A stretch of DNA of 64,000 nucleotides from Sanderia malayensis (taxonomy: Eukaryota > Cnidaria > Scyphozoa > Semaeostomeae > Pelagiidae), in the NCBI GenBank assembly GCA_013076295.1, contig RQOL01000024.1:496001-560000 (forward strand), written 5' to 3'. Under the pieces are notes generated by a model, which was not told where the DNA came from, searched no databases, and saw only the letters and a program-made list of their open reading frames with translations. The translations under genes were made by a program, and so were the position numbers. Below are positions 1 to 12,742 of the stretch, piece by piece (position 1 is the first letter of the stretch; every line of letters begins with the position of its first letter).

Positions 1-314
1 TTTGCCTTCACTTCATTCCCACTTCCCCATTTCATCATCTTACGTCACTTTGATTACGTCATTGACAATTATCGCCAACCTGGTTTCTCAGTACTGGAGC
101 AACCTGTCAGCATGACCCAGATCAGTTTTGAGACACACATGCCATGCTTCAGGGTCATTTGAGTTATTTCATTTCCTGTAAATGAAGTTGTCCAAGGGGA
201 CAGATGCTGATACCGTGTTATCGTCATCATCCTGTGGCCCTCGGCCGTATGAGGGAAACGTATACATATCGCTATATCAGGTGGAGAGTGGGGGAGGGGG
301 GGCTGATGTCTTAC
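1..314. other. left edge, no gene seen
   Basis: No coding exon or recognisable repeat is visible in this stretch. If the minus-strand candidate exon at 315-397 is real, its gene would continue through here and past the left edge, because that exon ends in a splice donor pointing left. Confidence 0.4.
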
Positions 315-3300
315 CGTCGAAAGGTGGACTGGTCCTTCTTGAATGAAATTTCGGCACGTTCCGGGGGTAAGGTCATCGGAAGGTGTGGGCGTCTTAGCTG
401 AGTGCGATTGGGCTGTTTCCGCATTCAGATTCGATGAGCTGAAAATACAAAAAACAAAAATAATATATTTATTTATTTTTTATTTTTGCATTCATGGATT
501 TCATAATCGAGACAAGGTGGCCTTGTAATTAAACGCAATCTGTGTCTGTGCATATGAATGTCCATGTGGTGAACACATATGGTTCATTGACACGATGCTG
601 ATTGCTGCACGTCACAAAGATTAACATTATGATAAGAAATTATGATATGAATCAGCAGATTTTCAAACAGGGATGGCAATATGAAAAACATAACTACTAC
701 ACCTCTCAAACTTACTACATAAGCCAACCATACCTGAATTTATCTCTAACACGTCAATCCTCTAATAACTTCTGTTTGTTTACAAGAATCGTATATAAAT
801 ATGCGACATCTACTTTTTACAAACCGAACACTATAATAAATATTTCTGAAACTCTCTAATAAAAATTGATTTCTTAGTTCGTTCTCGTGAATTCTGGTGT
901 ACACAAATGATGGGTAAAAACATACCATCTTTTCCATTAAAATAAACTTTTATTACTGGCCCTGAATGCATTACCTTTTCATTGTAATTTCTTGCAGGAA
1001 GAATTGGGGAAGAATGCTATTTAATCACAAGACACTGGTGGATGCATGGGGAACAAGTGATGGTGACATTTGATTCTGAAAGCCTTGCAAGCAAGATTTG
1101 TTATCAGCAAAAAGGTTTGTGCCTCTCGCATCGCATATCAGATACGCATACGTTTAAATTTGTGAAAATTACCGCACTTTCTGAAATCGCTGGTGGCATT
1201 GCATCTCAATTTAACATGTGTGCAAAAATAAAGGATTTTAGTCACTAAGCCTAGGGAGGCTTTTTATGAAAAACGGGTGTGAATTAAGTATGTCTACATA
1301 TACATAGGCCAACAAACCTCTGAGACTTGGTTGGCTCGTTGCAATATCTCGTTATAAAAACCATACTTTGCGATTTCGCCAACATGATTTGTTTATTGTC
1401 TCCACCCAGGCAATACACAATTTTTAGAGCTGTCTGTTCGCAATCACAACAATAGTTTTAGTGACTGTTTTCGACATTAGAAAAGCAGAACATTTGTAAT
1501 CAGTTGGTTTGGTGTTCATAAGTTCTTGGATGTTTTTCGCATCGCACTGCTGTGTTTTATCATTTGTCACAACTCGGGAATATTGCTCAAATGATGCTAA
1601 AAATGCAAAGTATTGGCGTATTCACAGCTAGAATCGCATTGTAGCCTAATTAAACCTGCTCCCAATGACAAATGATAAATGGCATGCGGTGTTTTTTTGC
1701 TGTGTGCAATTTTCACTCATGCCCATTATGAATCTTCCATCTGATTGGCTGGTCTTACTTGGAGGTAAATTGGCGGGAAGAAACAAATCTCCTTTTTTAC
1801 AGAAATGCTTCGATTAAACGAAATAAAAAAGAACTTTGCTGCATTTAAAAGCATTCCCTGCGTTTCGTATCGAGCGGGGACAGGGAGGGGTGATATGGAA
1901 TGGGAAAGGACGCACATCATACAAAGATGGTATTTGTCTCTAGTATCCAGCCTCCAGGATAATTTAGCCGGCTTCAAAACATTTGTTCGGGATATCTGAC
2001 GAAAGCAAATGAGCTTACATTATGTAGCTTGCAAGTTGTGTCTCGCGCATTTTTAATTGTTTATACGAGGAAAGTTTTATTGTTTACGAGGGATAATTGT
2101 TTACAAGTTTCTGAACTTGCATAAGAAACGTGTCTGGGAGAATTCCCTTGAAAACAATGGGCTTTACGGATATACATGAAGTGCAATGCGCAAAATAAAA
2201 AACCTTGCATGAAAGCGTCCAGTCAGTTGCCTGAACCCCCTTGAAAATTGCAATCAGAAATCATTGACATTCAAATTATTCAGGTTGCAGACGCCAAAGA
2301 GTTGAACAGGCCAACTCAGTGAAGTCAGAGAGCGCAAATATTTGCGAGTGGACACGAAACTTCTTGTCAATAAATCAGCTTGCCACCTGAATTACGCTGA
2401 ACTGGTCTTTCTCATACCAACAATCAAACAACGAGAAAAGTTTGCAATTTCATTCTCCGGAGTTGCGTAATCGCAGACGTAATTACTCGAACTTTGATCA
2501 AACTCAAAATTATGCACACTTCCTTCTGAATTAAAAGAAAGGTGGCACAATTTTATACTCAATGGGGATATATAATCATAATGATTTCAATTATTCTCAA
2601 ATTGAGACCGATCATTTTTAGTGCGGGATGAATTAGCGTGCCTCCGGGACGGGGCCCCGTTACTAGTCATTGTACAATTTACAAGATGAGATGCAATTTG
2701 GAAATCAAGAGGGCTGTTTAGCTGCAGAATCCAGAGGATCAAATGGTTATCGTTTAAGACACCCTGGATAAATTCTGCGAGAAGGGGGTGATGTTTGCAA
2801 TGTGGTCAAGGATTGAAGTCTCCACTTTCTAATCAGGTCACGCCCACGCAAGCTAATGAATGAATCCTATCTAATTGGAAACAGGGAGTTTGTGGGGATG
2901 TTAATGATCTCAAGACCTGTTAGTAGCAATACTAACAATGTGTACCGGCTTCGTACGGGTAGAAAAGGGAACCATCATTACTCGGTTTCAGTTTGAAAGG
3001 AATTTCACTAATGAGTTTCAGTGCACTTTTTCGCAGATACTGTGTTGTCACGAGTTCATCAGAGAGAGGTTTTTCACCTCCGTGAGGAGGTCTTGAACAA
3101 CTGAACACCTGTAAGGAGTCAAGACAACTATATTATGCATTTTGGGGTCACTATTGTAATCCGATGGTGAAATGGATGAGTTCATTTGACTAATGAGACC
3201 GTTATAAAAAGGGTTTGTTTATGGGTTTTTCCACCCGTTGTCTCATTAAGAAATGGCGTCCCATTGTAGTTCTCATTATCCGGTCCATTTCCTTCTGAGG

Positions 3301-6300
3301 AAGTTGCATTCGGAGAAGGTTGGAAAGCGATGGTTAATCTTTTTTACGGTACAAAGGCCTAATTTGAATATAAAACAATCGTTCGTAAAGAAATCCTAAT
3401 GATTGATTGAAGATTGAAGATTGATCCCTTTCAATTTCATTCCACTTCCACTTGAATATCGTGACTAGCTCAATTCTGCGCAAGCCATGGACCATCACAG
3501 AACAAATAGAATTTAACGAGATCATGCCAAAGATATTAAAATCGAGCCTCGCCAACAATTGTGGCTTTGTTGAATTCGATAAGTTTGTGATTGATTCTGT
3601 GTGCTCAGAGAAAATGCAGCTCTTGTACAGCTCTCGCTACAAGCGGCGATTTGCGTCAACTGACTTGCCTAGTGAGTTGGTTTTAATGAAGTGGTTGCGT
3701 GTGAGCGGGGGCAAATTGATTGCTATTGGGTGGAACGATAAATACAACATTTAAGGCACTCGTATTTTAAAATTACAAGAGGTGCCTATATTTTAATTAC
3801 AAGGGGCCCCACGTTTTTGGAATTTGAATCACGAGTGTGTGCCCTCAACTTCCAAATTCTACTAACGTTACAGTATCTGTATTTACTGTTATTCTTTACC
3901 GAGCAGAGTAGTTGACTGAAAGCACATAGATTCTATTATAGTCTGACCGAATCGATTCTTCTAACAATAGTTTGAATCTGATGCACAAAGGACATCCGTA
4001 CAATTGCAGTGCGCCAGTCATTATTGCCGCACGGGCATTCGTATCGCAATGAATCGATGTTTAAAAGGAAGCAGGCATTATTCGTGCAAAATATATCATG
4101 TTATGCGCACTGAATACAGAAAAACCTCCATCAGAAACGTTTGACAAAGATGCTTAGGGGGGGGTAACGGTATTGTAAAAGGGTCGATGTTATGGCCGAA
4201 AAACTATCAAATTTGAATCATGGCTTGGCGCTGTGTATATAAAGCGATACAGAACACACAGTGAAGAAGATTTGTCATTCCATGTGCGACACACAACTGG
4301 CGGTGTTTAGAAATCCGTGGTAATAATTTGATACGGTAATTAATCGATTTTTTTAATTAAAATTGAATTAATGAAAATAATACATATGGATTTGATTGGC
4401 ACGTACTTGCGTATGTTGTGGCATTACTACCTAGTATTACGTAAAGGAATTGGTGCATCAATTGTGTGAGAAGTTCGTGAAGCGAGGATTCCGTGCTTAA
4501 TTGCGCTGTGACAAGAGATACCTGATGGTAATTAATTACACATCGATATATCGCGTCCGACATTAATTTTCAACGAGTTCTTTAACAACGAGTTAGTTGA
4601 ACTAAGGGTTTCCGTCCGTTGCCCTGCGTGCAGCACTGACTGCTTCGCAATGCATCGAAATGGGGTGTTCGGTAATGATACGCCAATTGGGATGGTACAG
4701 TCTATCCCGGGCAAAGAAAACAGGTAAAGAAAACGAGTTCTGAACTCGTTTTCTTTGCCCGTTGGAGCATGTCGTTGCATGCAGAGATCAAATTACAAGT
4801 CCTATCAAACGGTCCCATAGCACTGCATGTGTCTTATTAGGAACAGTAAATATAAATGTTGACCGTGCCACATTTATTGTCATTGTATAGTCAGGGAACT
4901 GCGTCAAATAAAAGACGTTTACTGCAGAGTGGCGACATCACGAACTTTGCAGTGAACAAAACACTGCTTTATTACTCTATGCATGTATGTATGGAAGTTC
5001 AACCTTTAACTTCCTTTAACTGCACACTGCTAACATGAAGCTCAATTTTCTTTAAATGCTATATTTATGGTAAACATGAATAGCAGCTTGAGGAAGCAAG
5101 TATTTATAGCTCGTTGTTTACAATGCAGGATTCCTCGTATTGACATTGAAATACGCTTGGTTTTAGTGAGACCATATTACTGCATAATGAAGTGCTACGG
5201 TAATGGAGGCCTTCTCACTCTCTTTCTCTCTCTCTCTCTCTCTCTCAGTGGAATATCGCAGATATGTGAACAATGACATTGGTGCAGTGAAGCAACACGT
5301 TAGGACATGTTATAATAGGTTAAGAAACTTCATACCTGATATTACTTATCCCGGTTAGATCAAGAGACGAAGGCCTCTTTATTTTCGATAGCCTCGACAC
5401 TGCGACAGCAACTTGAAACATCGACCTAAATCTCGAGTCTTTTTTTCTGTCCATACTCGGGGAAACGTGCTCGCGTTGTGTGCCATTAGAACTGTGATCC
5501 ATAATTTCAGATCGAATCTCCTAGCCTTCGGAATTTCCCTCCACACGCCAATGTGTTTCGCACAGAATAAAGAAATATAATATCAACAATTGTTTGTTAT
5601 GGTAATACCATCAACCTATAGCCTTACTATACAAATCCAGGCTGAATATCTTTATGAAGCATTGATTTCGTTGGTTAATCTCCTTCAGTTTTAAGACCTT
5701 GCTTTATCCGAGGCTTGCTCATCAATTCAGTTCGGCTCAGTTAATCTTGCATAATAGACTAAATCCGGCTGCATGTCAATGAAAAGGCATAATATGGATG
5801 GCATCATTGTACAATCGACTATTAAAGTGCCTTTGTGTGTGTTGTACAACTGATCATTTTTCTTACATTACACCGCACAATAAGCATACACTCGTGTTCC
5901 TGTGTACCTCTCTTCTTATAATGGTCGCCCTGCTTGAGTGAGCTCATTTGTTGTCTCATCGCCTTGTACGCAACATCGCTTATAATGAAGACGTAAATGT
6001 ATGCGCGCCAAGGAGACGATCCAACGCGATGTGTCCACTCCACAATCTAACTATCGTCTTAGCGAGGATTAATTGAGATGGGCTATGAACCCATTCAAAG
6101 CTGGTCATTGATTTGGTGCGACGAGAATAATCGCCCAATGCAAATGTCAATGTGGCGAATGAAGAATCGATTTGGGCATACGGGAAAAAAAGGACCGTGG
6201 ACCCTATGCGAGGACACAGGACCTAGGACCCAGAACCGAGACTTTGAACCCAGGACAAGTTAATATGTTTTCACTAGTTATTTTGTGTTTATTAGTTTTT

Positions 6301-9300
6301 TTTAATTCAGGCATCCATATTTGGCCTCCAGACTATATTTTTATGCTGTAGCAAACAAAAGGGTTAGTGTGAAAATGTAAAAGAACATGCGATTAGAAAA
6401 TATTACAACTAAAAGCTACGTTTGGCATTTTTAATTGGGGACACATTGTGAATGCAGTATCCTATCTGGAATTAAAATAAAACTGGTGCCAAATGAACAT
6501 TGTGTCTTGTGGACAGGGCCCTTGTTAATACAGAATATTAATTTAATGAAAGAAACGCATGTTCACACTTGCCCTATTGCTTCCTATAGATTATAATATA
6601 ATCTGAATGCGCCTGAATTGAATTGAAGCAATTAAACAAAATGCAATAACACAAAATAGCTTATGAAAGCACATTCACTTGTCCTTAATCCGGGGCCCTT
6701 AGTCCAGGATCCTTAGTCCAGGATCCTTAGTCCAGGATCCTTAGTCCAGGGTCCTCTGTCTCGGGTCCCGTTCCTGGCCGTAGGTTCTTCTTAGGGTCCC
6801 GGGTCCTCTTTTTCGGGTATGCTATCGAGTTAAACGGACGTGTATCATTTCTAAAAATCCATTTGCCCACCACCCGTCCGTATGTAAACATGCGAAGCAA
6901 ATATTTGATCACATTTAGTCGAGGGTTGGTAATCGGCCGGGGGTAGTAATTGCGAATGCTGTAATATTTCAAGCAACTTGGCCCAGCGTCAATTTTTAAG
7001 CTTCAGCTATAAAATGAATGCCAATAACAAGTGTCATTAATGCCATAAGTCCTTGAATTGTGGTACTCGCAGTAGCGTATGACGACAGTGTGGGAGTATG
7101 TTGCGAACGTCAGAGCACAAAGAAACGCACAATGGGCGTTTTGTCTTCCGTTAAACGGTATTTAAATTGATAATTACGAATGACGGACTGAATGATTAAT
7201 GCCTTGGAATATACTTGCAATCTAGATAGCTTTGATGCACTGTATGGTCCTTGAATACACTGCACTACTCTGATATGTGCTGTAACTACTGTTCGTGTGC
7301 GCTGTTCTATTATGGAATGTACTGTACCATCCCAATATCGCCATCACTATTAACTAATTCTGGACATACGTTTGCAATAACATACCTTTTTGTGAGCTTG
7401 TCATGCAACTTTGTAAACACATTGTACGGAGATGGTCTTCTTCGACTTGAAAGAGCTCGACCGATCTAAAACGAGGTTGAATGAAAACGAGGTCACACAA
7501 CAATTTGCTTGTCAGAATAGCCATTCAAGGGCAGTACTCACGCATTACAAACGGCCCTGCACGCCTATAACATTTTCCATTTTTTATTAAAGAAAGTGCT
7601 TTACAATGAAGCAGTACTCGACTCTTCCAAAAAATAAAAAAGTTCAATGCTGGATTTTCGAAACGTGAGAAAATTGGAATTTTAGATGCACAAAATTTCA
7701 AGGAGGAATTGCTATACAAGCACAATATATCGAGCTTCTCGCTATTATGCAGCATCTATCGGACAGTTAAAGATGTTGTTAATATCATGTAATGGTTTTT
7801 TTTAGAAACATGGTATAAATTGAACTTTGTTGCATAATGTATCCTTGGTTTAGAAATGTCCTGATGTAACGAAATACTTTGTTGGTTCCTTCTATAATGT
7901 TACCTTGTTGATACAGTCAACTCTGTCTAATCCCAACACCCCGGGGAAGCGTGAAAATGTTCGAATTACAAAAAAATTCGAATTATAGAGGTTTGTTTTA
8001 TAGGAATTGGTTCATTAGTGATCCTTGAACGGACGGGGAATTTCGTTCGAATTAGGTAGAGTTCGAATTACACGAGTTCGAGTTATGCAGATTTCACTAT
8101 CACTGTATGTATGCTGGTAGAGAGGTTAGCATTGAGCTGCTTTTTCGATTTCATGGATATTTTGTGAGGATGATTATTATATTAAATGCCACAGTGAAAT
8201 AAACTTACCAAGTAATATTGTGCATCAAGATCTTCATCCAAACATAGAGAATCATAAGGAAATTGCTGCTGGACCTGTGATATCTTTATCTGCAAAAACA
8301 AATCGAATAAAAAATTTGTATTCAGTACATGTTTCCATTTCTCAATCAATCATCTTATATTAATCAATGATCCGAACATCGAATCATCAAATCACTATCA
8401 TAATGTAATGATCGAATCATCCAATCACTGATTGTGTGATCATCGAAGCATTTCCAGCCTGTGTCATTTACGTCATTGAAAAGTAAACATAAACAACTCT
8501 TCACGTTGAGCAGATCAAAATTTGCCGTTTATAGATCGATGTAGTGTTTCTAATTATATCGAATTGATGCTGAGTTGACGTGACCACAATTACGTACATA
8601 CGGTAGAAAAACATCAATAAATCTACACAATACATGTCAATCTGACCAACAAACTAGTTTCATTGATTGAGTTTCATATATTGCTACTACAAACAGACCA
8701 CGCAATAAATTTAATTTCCACTCAACTGACCACAATTTTTGGACCTGTATTTTTGTATATTTATCCCACACCACTGCATTTTTGCAAAGGGCTGACTGTT
8801 TGGGTGATAATTATCTAATTAACTGGGTAGTTCATTTTTGTTGCTGATAATAATTCAAAAGAGTGTTTGAAATATTTATGCATATTTATGCCCTCATCTG
8901 AGTAGATAGCCATCTTTAGAACAAACCAATTTTTTATAAGAAACCATTCATAAGAAACAGTAGGGCCATATTTTCAAAACTTAAGAATTTTGGAAGGGGA
9001 TTTTGTGTGACTCGAAAAAATTAAGACAATTTCTATGTTGTCTGGCATGTTTGGTCTTGTTTGTGTTCTTAGTTCATTTCTTACTTATAGTTCATAAGAT
9101 AATTTAGTTGTTTGCGATGGAATTTGCATTTCTTTTTGCTTCTCTATCCAATCTATGCTTGGCAGTGACAGAAGATAAAGAGAAGGACGATGAATTAAGA
9201 AAAATTAGGTTTTGGTGTTAAGAAGCTTGGTAAGAAACTTTTCGTAGCTACCATCAATAGAGTGAAAGCTGAGAAACTCTGGTGCGAGGATTTTGCATAA

Positions 9301-11859
9301 TTTCTCATAAAAAAATGAGTGTATGCAATAGAAATGGAATGGAGTATTGGAATACAGGAAACGGAATATTGCAATAAGAAATTGTTTTGAAGGTTCATGA
9401 GTTGCATAAGTCATTTTAAATTGTAACAGCTCACAATGTTGGTATAAGACCAAATTTTTAGAAGACCTCGATGGTTCAAAACTTTTTACAAAATCGTGCA
9501 TCATTTTTGAAAAGCAGAATAGCTATCATCTTACTCAAGATTTTTTAGCTGCATTGCATGCAGCTTTAACGGCTTGGCCCGTCTAGTACAAACAAAAACA
9601 ATAACAAAAAACAAGCCCAAATATTTACTGTATAAATATTCGATACACGTAGATGGTCGATATACGTAGACTTGGAAAGAATTTTCATATTCTTTATTCT
9701 TGTTGAGCAATTTGATTTACATAGGTACCACGCAGTGCGGTCAGTACCTGCACAAAATACCTCGTTATTGCAGTTATCTTCATTTTATTTGCACTTATTA
9801 TTACTAAACGCATTCCAACCATTAGTTCTTCTAGCTATTACTCATATTATCGATATTATAAGTGTGGTGGTGGTTGCTATTTGTGGATTTGATTCGAATT
9901 AAAACTTAGAGTTTCCACGTTGATGAATTCCGAATGCAGAGACAAATGAAAGAAATGGCTTTTTTTGGAATGAAAGAGAGAGAGGGAGAGAGGGAGAGAG
10001 ATTGGGGGCTGGAAACGGCGGAAGGGGTGTCCATGTCCCTCTGAAATTCAAGTTGTAAAAGTATTGTAATCTTTGTTAATGACTGGAATCGAACACTCTA
10101 GGAGATAGAGATCTTAGGAGAGGAGATAGAGAGAATTCTAGCTAAACTCTGATGGATCAAACTTGAGCAAGGTACAAGGAAAATCTGAACCAGGGGGAGA
10201 TGTTCAGAGATCGGAAATATTAAGGAATCTCAGTAAATGCATGGATAAGTTATTTGAAGTTGACCAACTGTAGTATATACCATAAAAAGTGACCCACAAA
10301 TAGAAAGTCTTTGCTACCGGGGCCTGGTTTCAGTTTCTTATAAAAAATGTGTGTTATGTAGCATTAAATTCGATGGTTGTACTTCCATCGCTCTCTTTCC
10401 CTTGTATCTGTAATATGAAGATTTTTAATAAAAATAATCATTCAAAATCTTCGTTGATTCATTGTGATTTAATTCGCCTTGAATTAAATCCACTCTGGGG
10501 GTTCTTTCTTGTAGGAAGAGGGATTAGACTATTTAACCCAGAACATAATGCAATACTTATAATGCGGACAATACATTCACTTTTGGCCCCTTTCAAATAA
10601 AATCAAGTTAGCCAGCCCCAAAAGACAAATTTCGACGATCTTCTCAGGTCACAATTACGTAAATAAACAACGTACGAAACAAAAAGCATTCCGCTTCCCT
10701 TTGCTTTTCTGGATGATATCAAACTCCAGGAAACCATGTGCTTTTCTGGATGATATCAAACTACAGGAAACCATGTGCTTTTCTGGATGATATCAAACTA
10801 CAGGAAAGTAGCATCATTGGTATTGTTGTTGGCGAAGAGTAGCAGGATTCTGATAATGAAACTGAGTTTACTCACAGCCAGCGCAGTGAGTATCAGTACC
10901 GAGAGGGGGAGAAAGTGAGAGACTATACATCGATAAGTCGACCTTTACAGCGAACTGGGCATTTATATTTCAGATGAAAAACACTAACATTCATCCAGGC
11001 AGGGCCAAATCAATGCGAAATTCAGTTATGAATATTGTGCTGCTGCTAAAAAATTGCCTATTGAATCTTAATAGACAATTTTTCGGGTACCGAGGATGAC
11101 TTGGCTTCAATCCTGATAATTTTCAGCTGTATACATATTTACACATATCTCAGTAATTATTATTCACGTAATAATTACTCGAGGCTCGGCTGTACGTACG
11201 TAATATATGACGGCATAGCGACGATCTTAACACTCGATTTTAAATTGAGAAAATAATAGGATCTTACCCGGCCACACAGACAAAACAATCGTTTTAATTC
11301 CTGGGAAATATTTCTTGCTGTAAACTTGTGGGATGTTTGTTATTTGTTATGCCAGTGGGTGTGAAATAATTTTGAAATAACAATTAATTTGTATTTCCTT
11401 TGTTGTTGGAAGAAATTGCGACGGTATGATTGAGTAAGAAAGTGGTAAAACGGTGCAATATTTTGCCGAATTTTGAAGTTGACAGTCCAGTGCATGTTCA
11501 TTAAAAATGTTGCTTTACCGCCAGGGCTCAAAAAGCCTTGAATAACAAAACTCATAAAGCATGTCTTATAGCATGACATTCATATATATAATTGATAAAA
11601 GAAGTGTGCGAGTCTTCATTATCGATGTAATGTAGTGGTGTTTTAAACGAAAGAGGCAGAGGATTTTGATATAGCAAAGAGGGCAACTACTTACAGTCTC
11701 AAAATCAGGACATAGGAATCCAAAATCGACAGTATTTGAACGTTTTCTTGCTGCCTGCTTAACTTCATTCACTGTTTTCGGTGAGCTTTTCGAGTGAGGT
11801 CTCAAAAATATCCGATCTTTTGACGAAAACGTCATTGCTCTCCTCCTTCGTTGGCTCAT
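315..11859 (-). CDS. candidate multi-exon gene, unidentified, partial
   Basis: Four candidate minus-strand exons have splice sites at every internal boundary and compatible phases. Exon 11695-11859 begins at ATG 11859-11857 (product starts MSQRRRRAMTF) and ends at a GTAAGT donor, phase 0. Exon 8209-8289 has a TTTTGCAG acceptor, a GTAAGT donor and 27 open codons, including FPYDSLCLDEDLDAQYYL. Exon 4431-4521 has 30 open codons plus 1 base, including ESSLHELLTQLMHQF. Exon 315-397 starts with two bases, is open for 27 codons, includes GTCRNFIQEGPVHLST and ends at GTAAGA. I do not recognise the protein. The EGPVHLST stretch loosely recalls the start of some PH domains, but that is only an impression. 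Introns of 3-4 kb are longer than elsewhere in the window, so exons may be missing or unrelated exons may have been joined. The first two exons are the best supported. The gene would run off the left edge. Confidence 0.33.
398..4430. other. gene-poor stretch
   Basis: No conserved coding sequence is recognised. The longest open frame (plus, 3452-3754, 100 codons) has no splice sites or recognisable motif and I do not call it. This would be an intron of the minus-strand candidate gene if that gene is real. Confidence 0.5.
4711..4761. repeat. perfect-arm palindrome
   Basis: A hairpin built from GGGCAAAGAAAAC and its complement GTTTTCTTTGCCC. It encloses a second palindrome, AAAGAAAACGAGTTC facing GAACTCGTTTTCTTT. 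No terminator role is implied in a eukaryote; it is probably a small foldback repeat. Confidence 0.7.
5214..5248. repeat. (CT)n microsatellite
   Basis: A run of CT dinucleotides, slightly interrupted at its left end. Simple-sequence repeat in non-coding DNA. Confidence 0.9.
5336..5502 (-). CDS. candidate first coding exon, unidentified
   Basis: An ATG at 5502-5500 opens 55 codons plus 2 bases (start MDHSSNGTQREHV, later RLSKIKRPSSLDLTG) and ends at a CAG|GTATGA donor. Codon composition and the serine/basic-rich N-terminus look coding. Its phase (two leftover bases) does not join in frame to the exon candidate at 4431-4521, so it is either the start of a different gene, an alternative start, or chance. 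No family recognised. Confidence 0.25.
6699..6768. repeat. 14-bp tandem repeat, about 5 copies
   Basis: Three exact copies of TTAGTCCAGGATCC are followed by one copy with a single change and one diverged copy (TCTGTCTCGGGTCC). GGACCC-like words continue to about 6815, and complementary-style GGACC words occur near 6190-6260, so the two patches may be arms of one decayed element. Confidence 0.85.
7912..8106. mobile_element. mariner-like MITE, family A copy 1
   Basis: A short element starting TACAGTCAACTCTGTCTAAT and ending in the complement of that start, with internal GTTCGAATTA words. A second copy with about 85-90% identity by eye lies at 42477-42665. TA at both ends suggests a TA target site. 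No coding capacity; a non-autonomous element of Tc1/mariner type is inferred. Confidence 0.75.
8930..9310. repeat. dispersed repeat B, copy 1
   Basis: About 380 bp align well with 14705-15065: shared words include AAGAAACCAT, GGGCCATATTTT, CTTCTCTATCCAAT and AAAGAGAAGGACGATGAATT, in the same order. The first 130 bp also match 61555-61680. The shared termini and lack of coding sequence point to an interspersed element of unknown class. Confidence 0.8.
10702..10807. repeat. 37-bp tandem repeat, 2.9 copies
   Basis: The unit begins TGCTTTTCTGGATGATATC and ends GGAAACCATG. Units 1 and 2 differ at one base; the third is cut short after about 30 bp. A young minisatellite. Confidence 0.9.
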
Positions 11860-12742
11860 GTTTACTGCTCCGTAAATAAAACAACCTTCAAAATTAGACC
11901 GAACTTCAACTTAATAACTCCAAACCGGTATTTTTCTTCGCTTGGAAATATTCTTTCGTACACAAGTAATGATTGAGTTGAAAATATTTTTTCTGATCAA
12001 GCAACGCGACTGATTTCGTCAATCAAACTTTGAATTAATCAAATTAAATTTGTGTTGGTTGTCGTAAGCTGGCTGAGTGCAACTGTGAGAATTTTACGAA
12101 AAATAAACGCAATACAATGTGCAGCGTCCCTCTCCTCGACTCAAGTCATCTCGCCACTTTCCGTCAATGATGCTGAGAGAGATTCGCCCCGAAATCACAG
12201 CTGGAAGTCATTGTTTACTAAATATGCTGTTAATTTAATTATGATGGACCCTTGACCGCGTTCTGATGTTTGTCGGGGGATTCAAGTCGTCAATTATCAT
12301 CGAGCTTGTAAACAAAACAAACTCACCGCCATACTGTCAGAATTATCACTGGAGTTATCATGTTATCGTCTTGCTCCCAAATGATATCGCCGGGTCAAGT
12401 CATCTCTTTCAAGCAAGAATTGAATTGAATCGAGTTCAAGTGTGTTGTATTGAATTGTTTTGAATTTACTTGGATTGAATCTAACGAAAGTGAATTCAGT
12501 CCAATATTCAGTTCTGAAAAGTACTGCCTTGGGTTCAACAACAATGTTGACTTTTTGAACTTTTTTTACTTATTTAAAATCCTGGGGACAGGAGAGGCAA
12601 CTTTTAAGCGACTTTGAGGGCTAAAATATCCAAAATTTTAAGCATCTTTCAGGGCTGGAACAAAGTCTAGTTGCTTATTAAAAAAAGTGTATCTATTCTA
12701 CCTTACTAATTGTACCTGCTTGCTCATCTCATTGTGCTTGCT
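11860..12742. other. no gene seen
   Basis: Non-coding DNA between the candidate exon at 11695-11859 and the foldback element. It would contain the upstream region of that minus-strand candidate gene. Short plus-strand open frames show no recognisable domain. Confidence 0.45.

Larger units (their letters stand above)
5503..8208. other. gene-poor stretch with short repeats
   Basis: No conserved gene seen. It contains an irregular patch of GGACCC-type repeats at about 6190-6260, the 14-bp tandem array at 6699-6768 and an inverted-repeat element at 7912-8106. Confidence 0.5.
8290..11694. other. gene-poor stretch with repeats
   Basis: No conserved gene seen. It holds one copy of dispersed repeat B (8930-9310), a GA-rich microsatellite near 9976-10005 and the 37-bp tandem repeat at 10702-10807. 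It would be intron 1 of the candidate minus-strand gene. Confidence 0.5.

Noticed and set aside
1726..1977. 83-codon minus-strand frame with a GTAAGA donor
   Set aside because: Composition looks random (long Phe/Ile runs), no homology recognised, and no consistent partner exon.
3452..3754. 100-codon plus-strand frame
   Set aside because: No domain, no splice signals, no neighbouring paralogue; expected by chance in 64 kb.
4200..4320. TATATAAA-like box upstream of nothing obvious
   Set aside because: No gene start follows on either strand; A+T-rich DNA yields such words by chance.
11268..11317. 50-bp exon-like segment on minus with TTTACAG acceptor and GTAAGA donor
   Set aside because: In the phase required by the exon at 11695-11859 it hits a stop; it also is not needed to join to 8209-8289.
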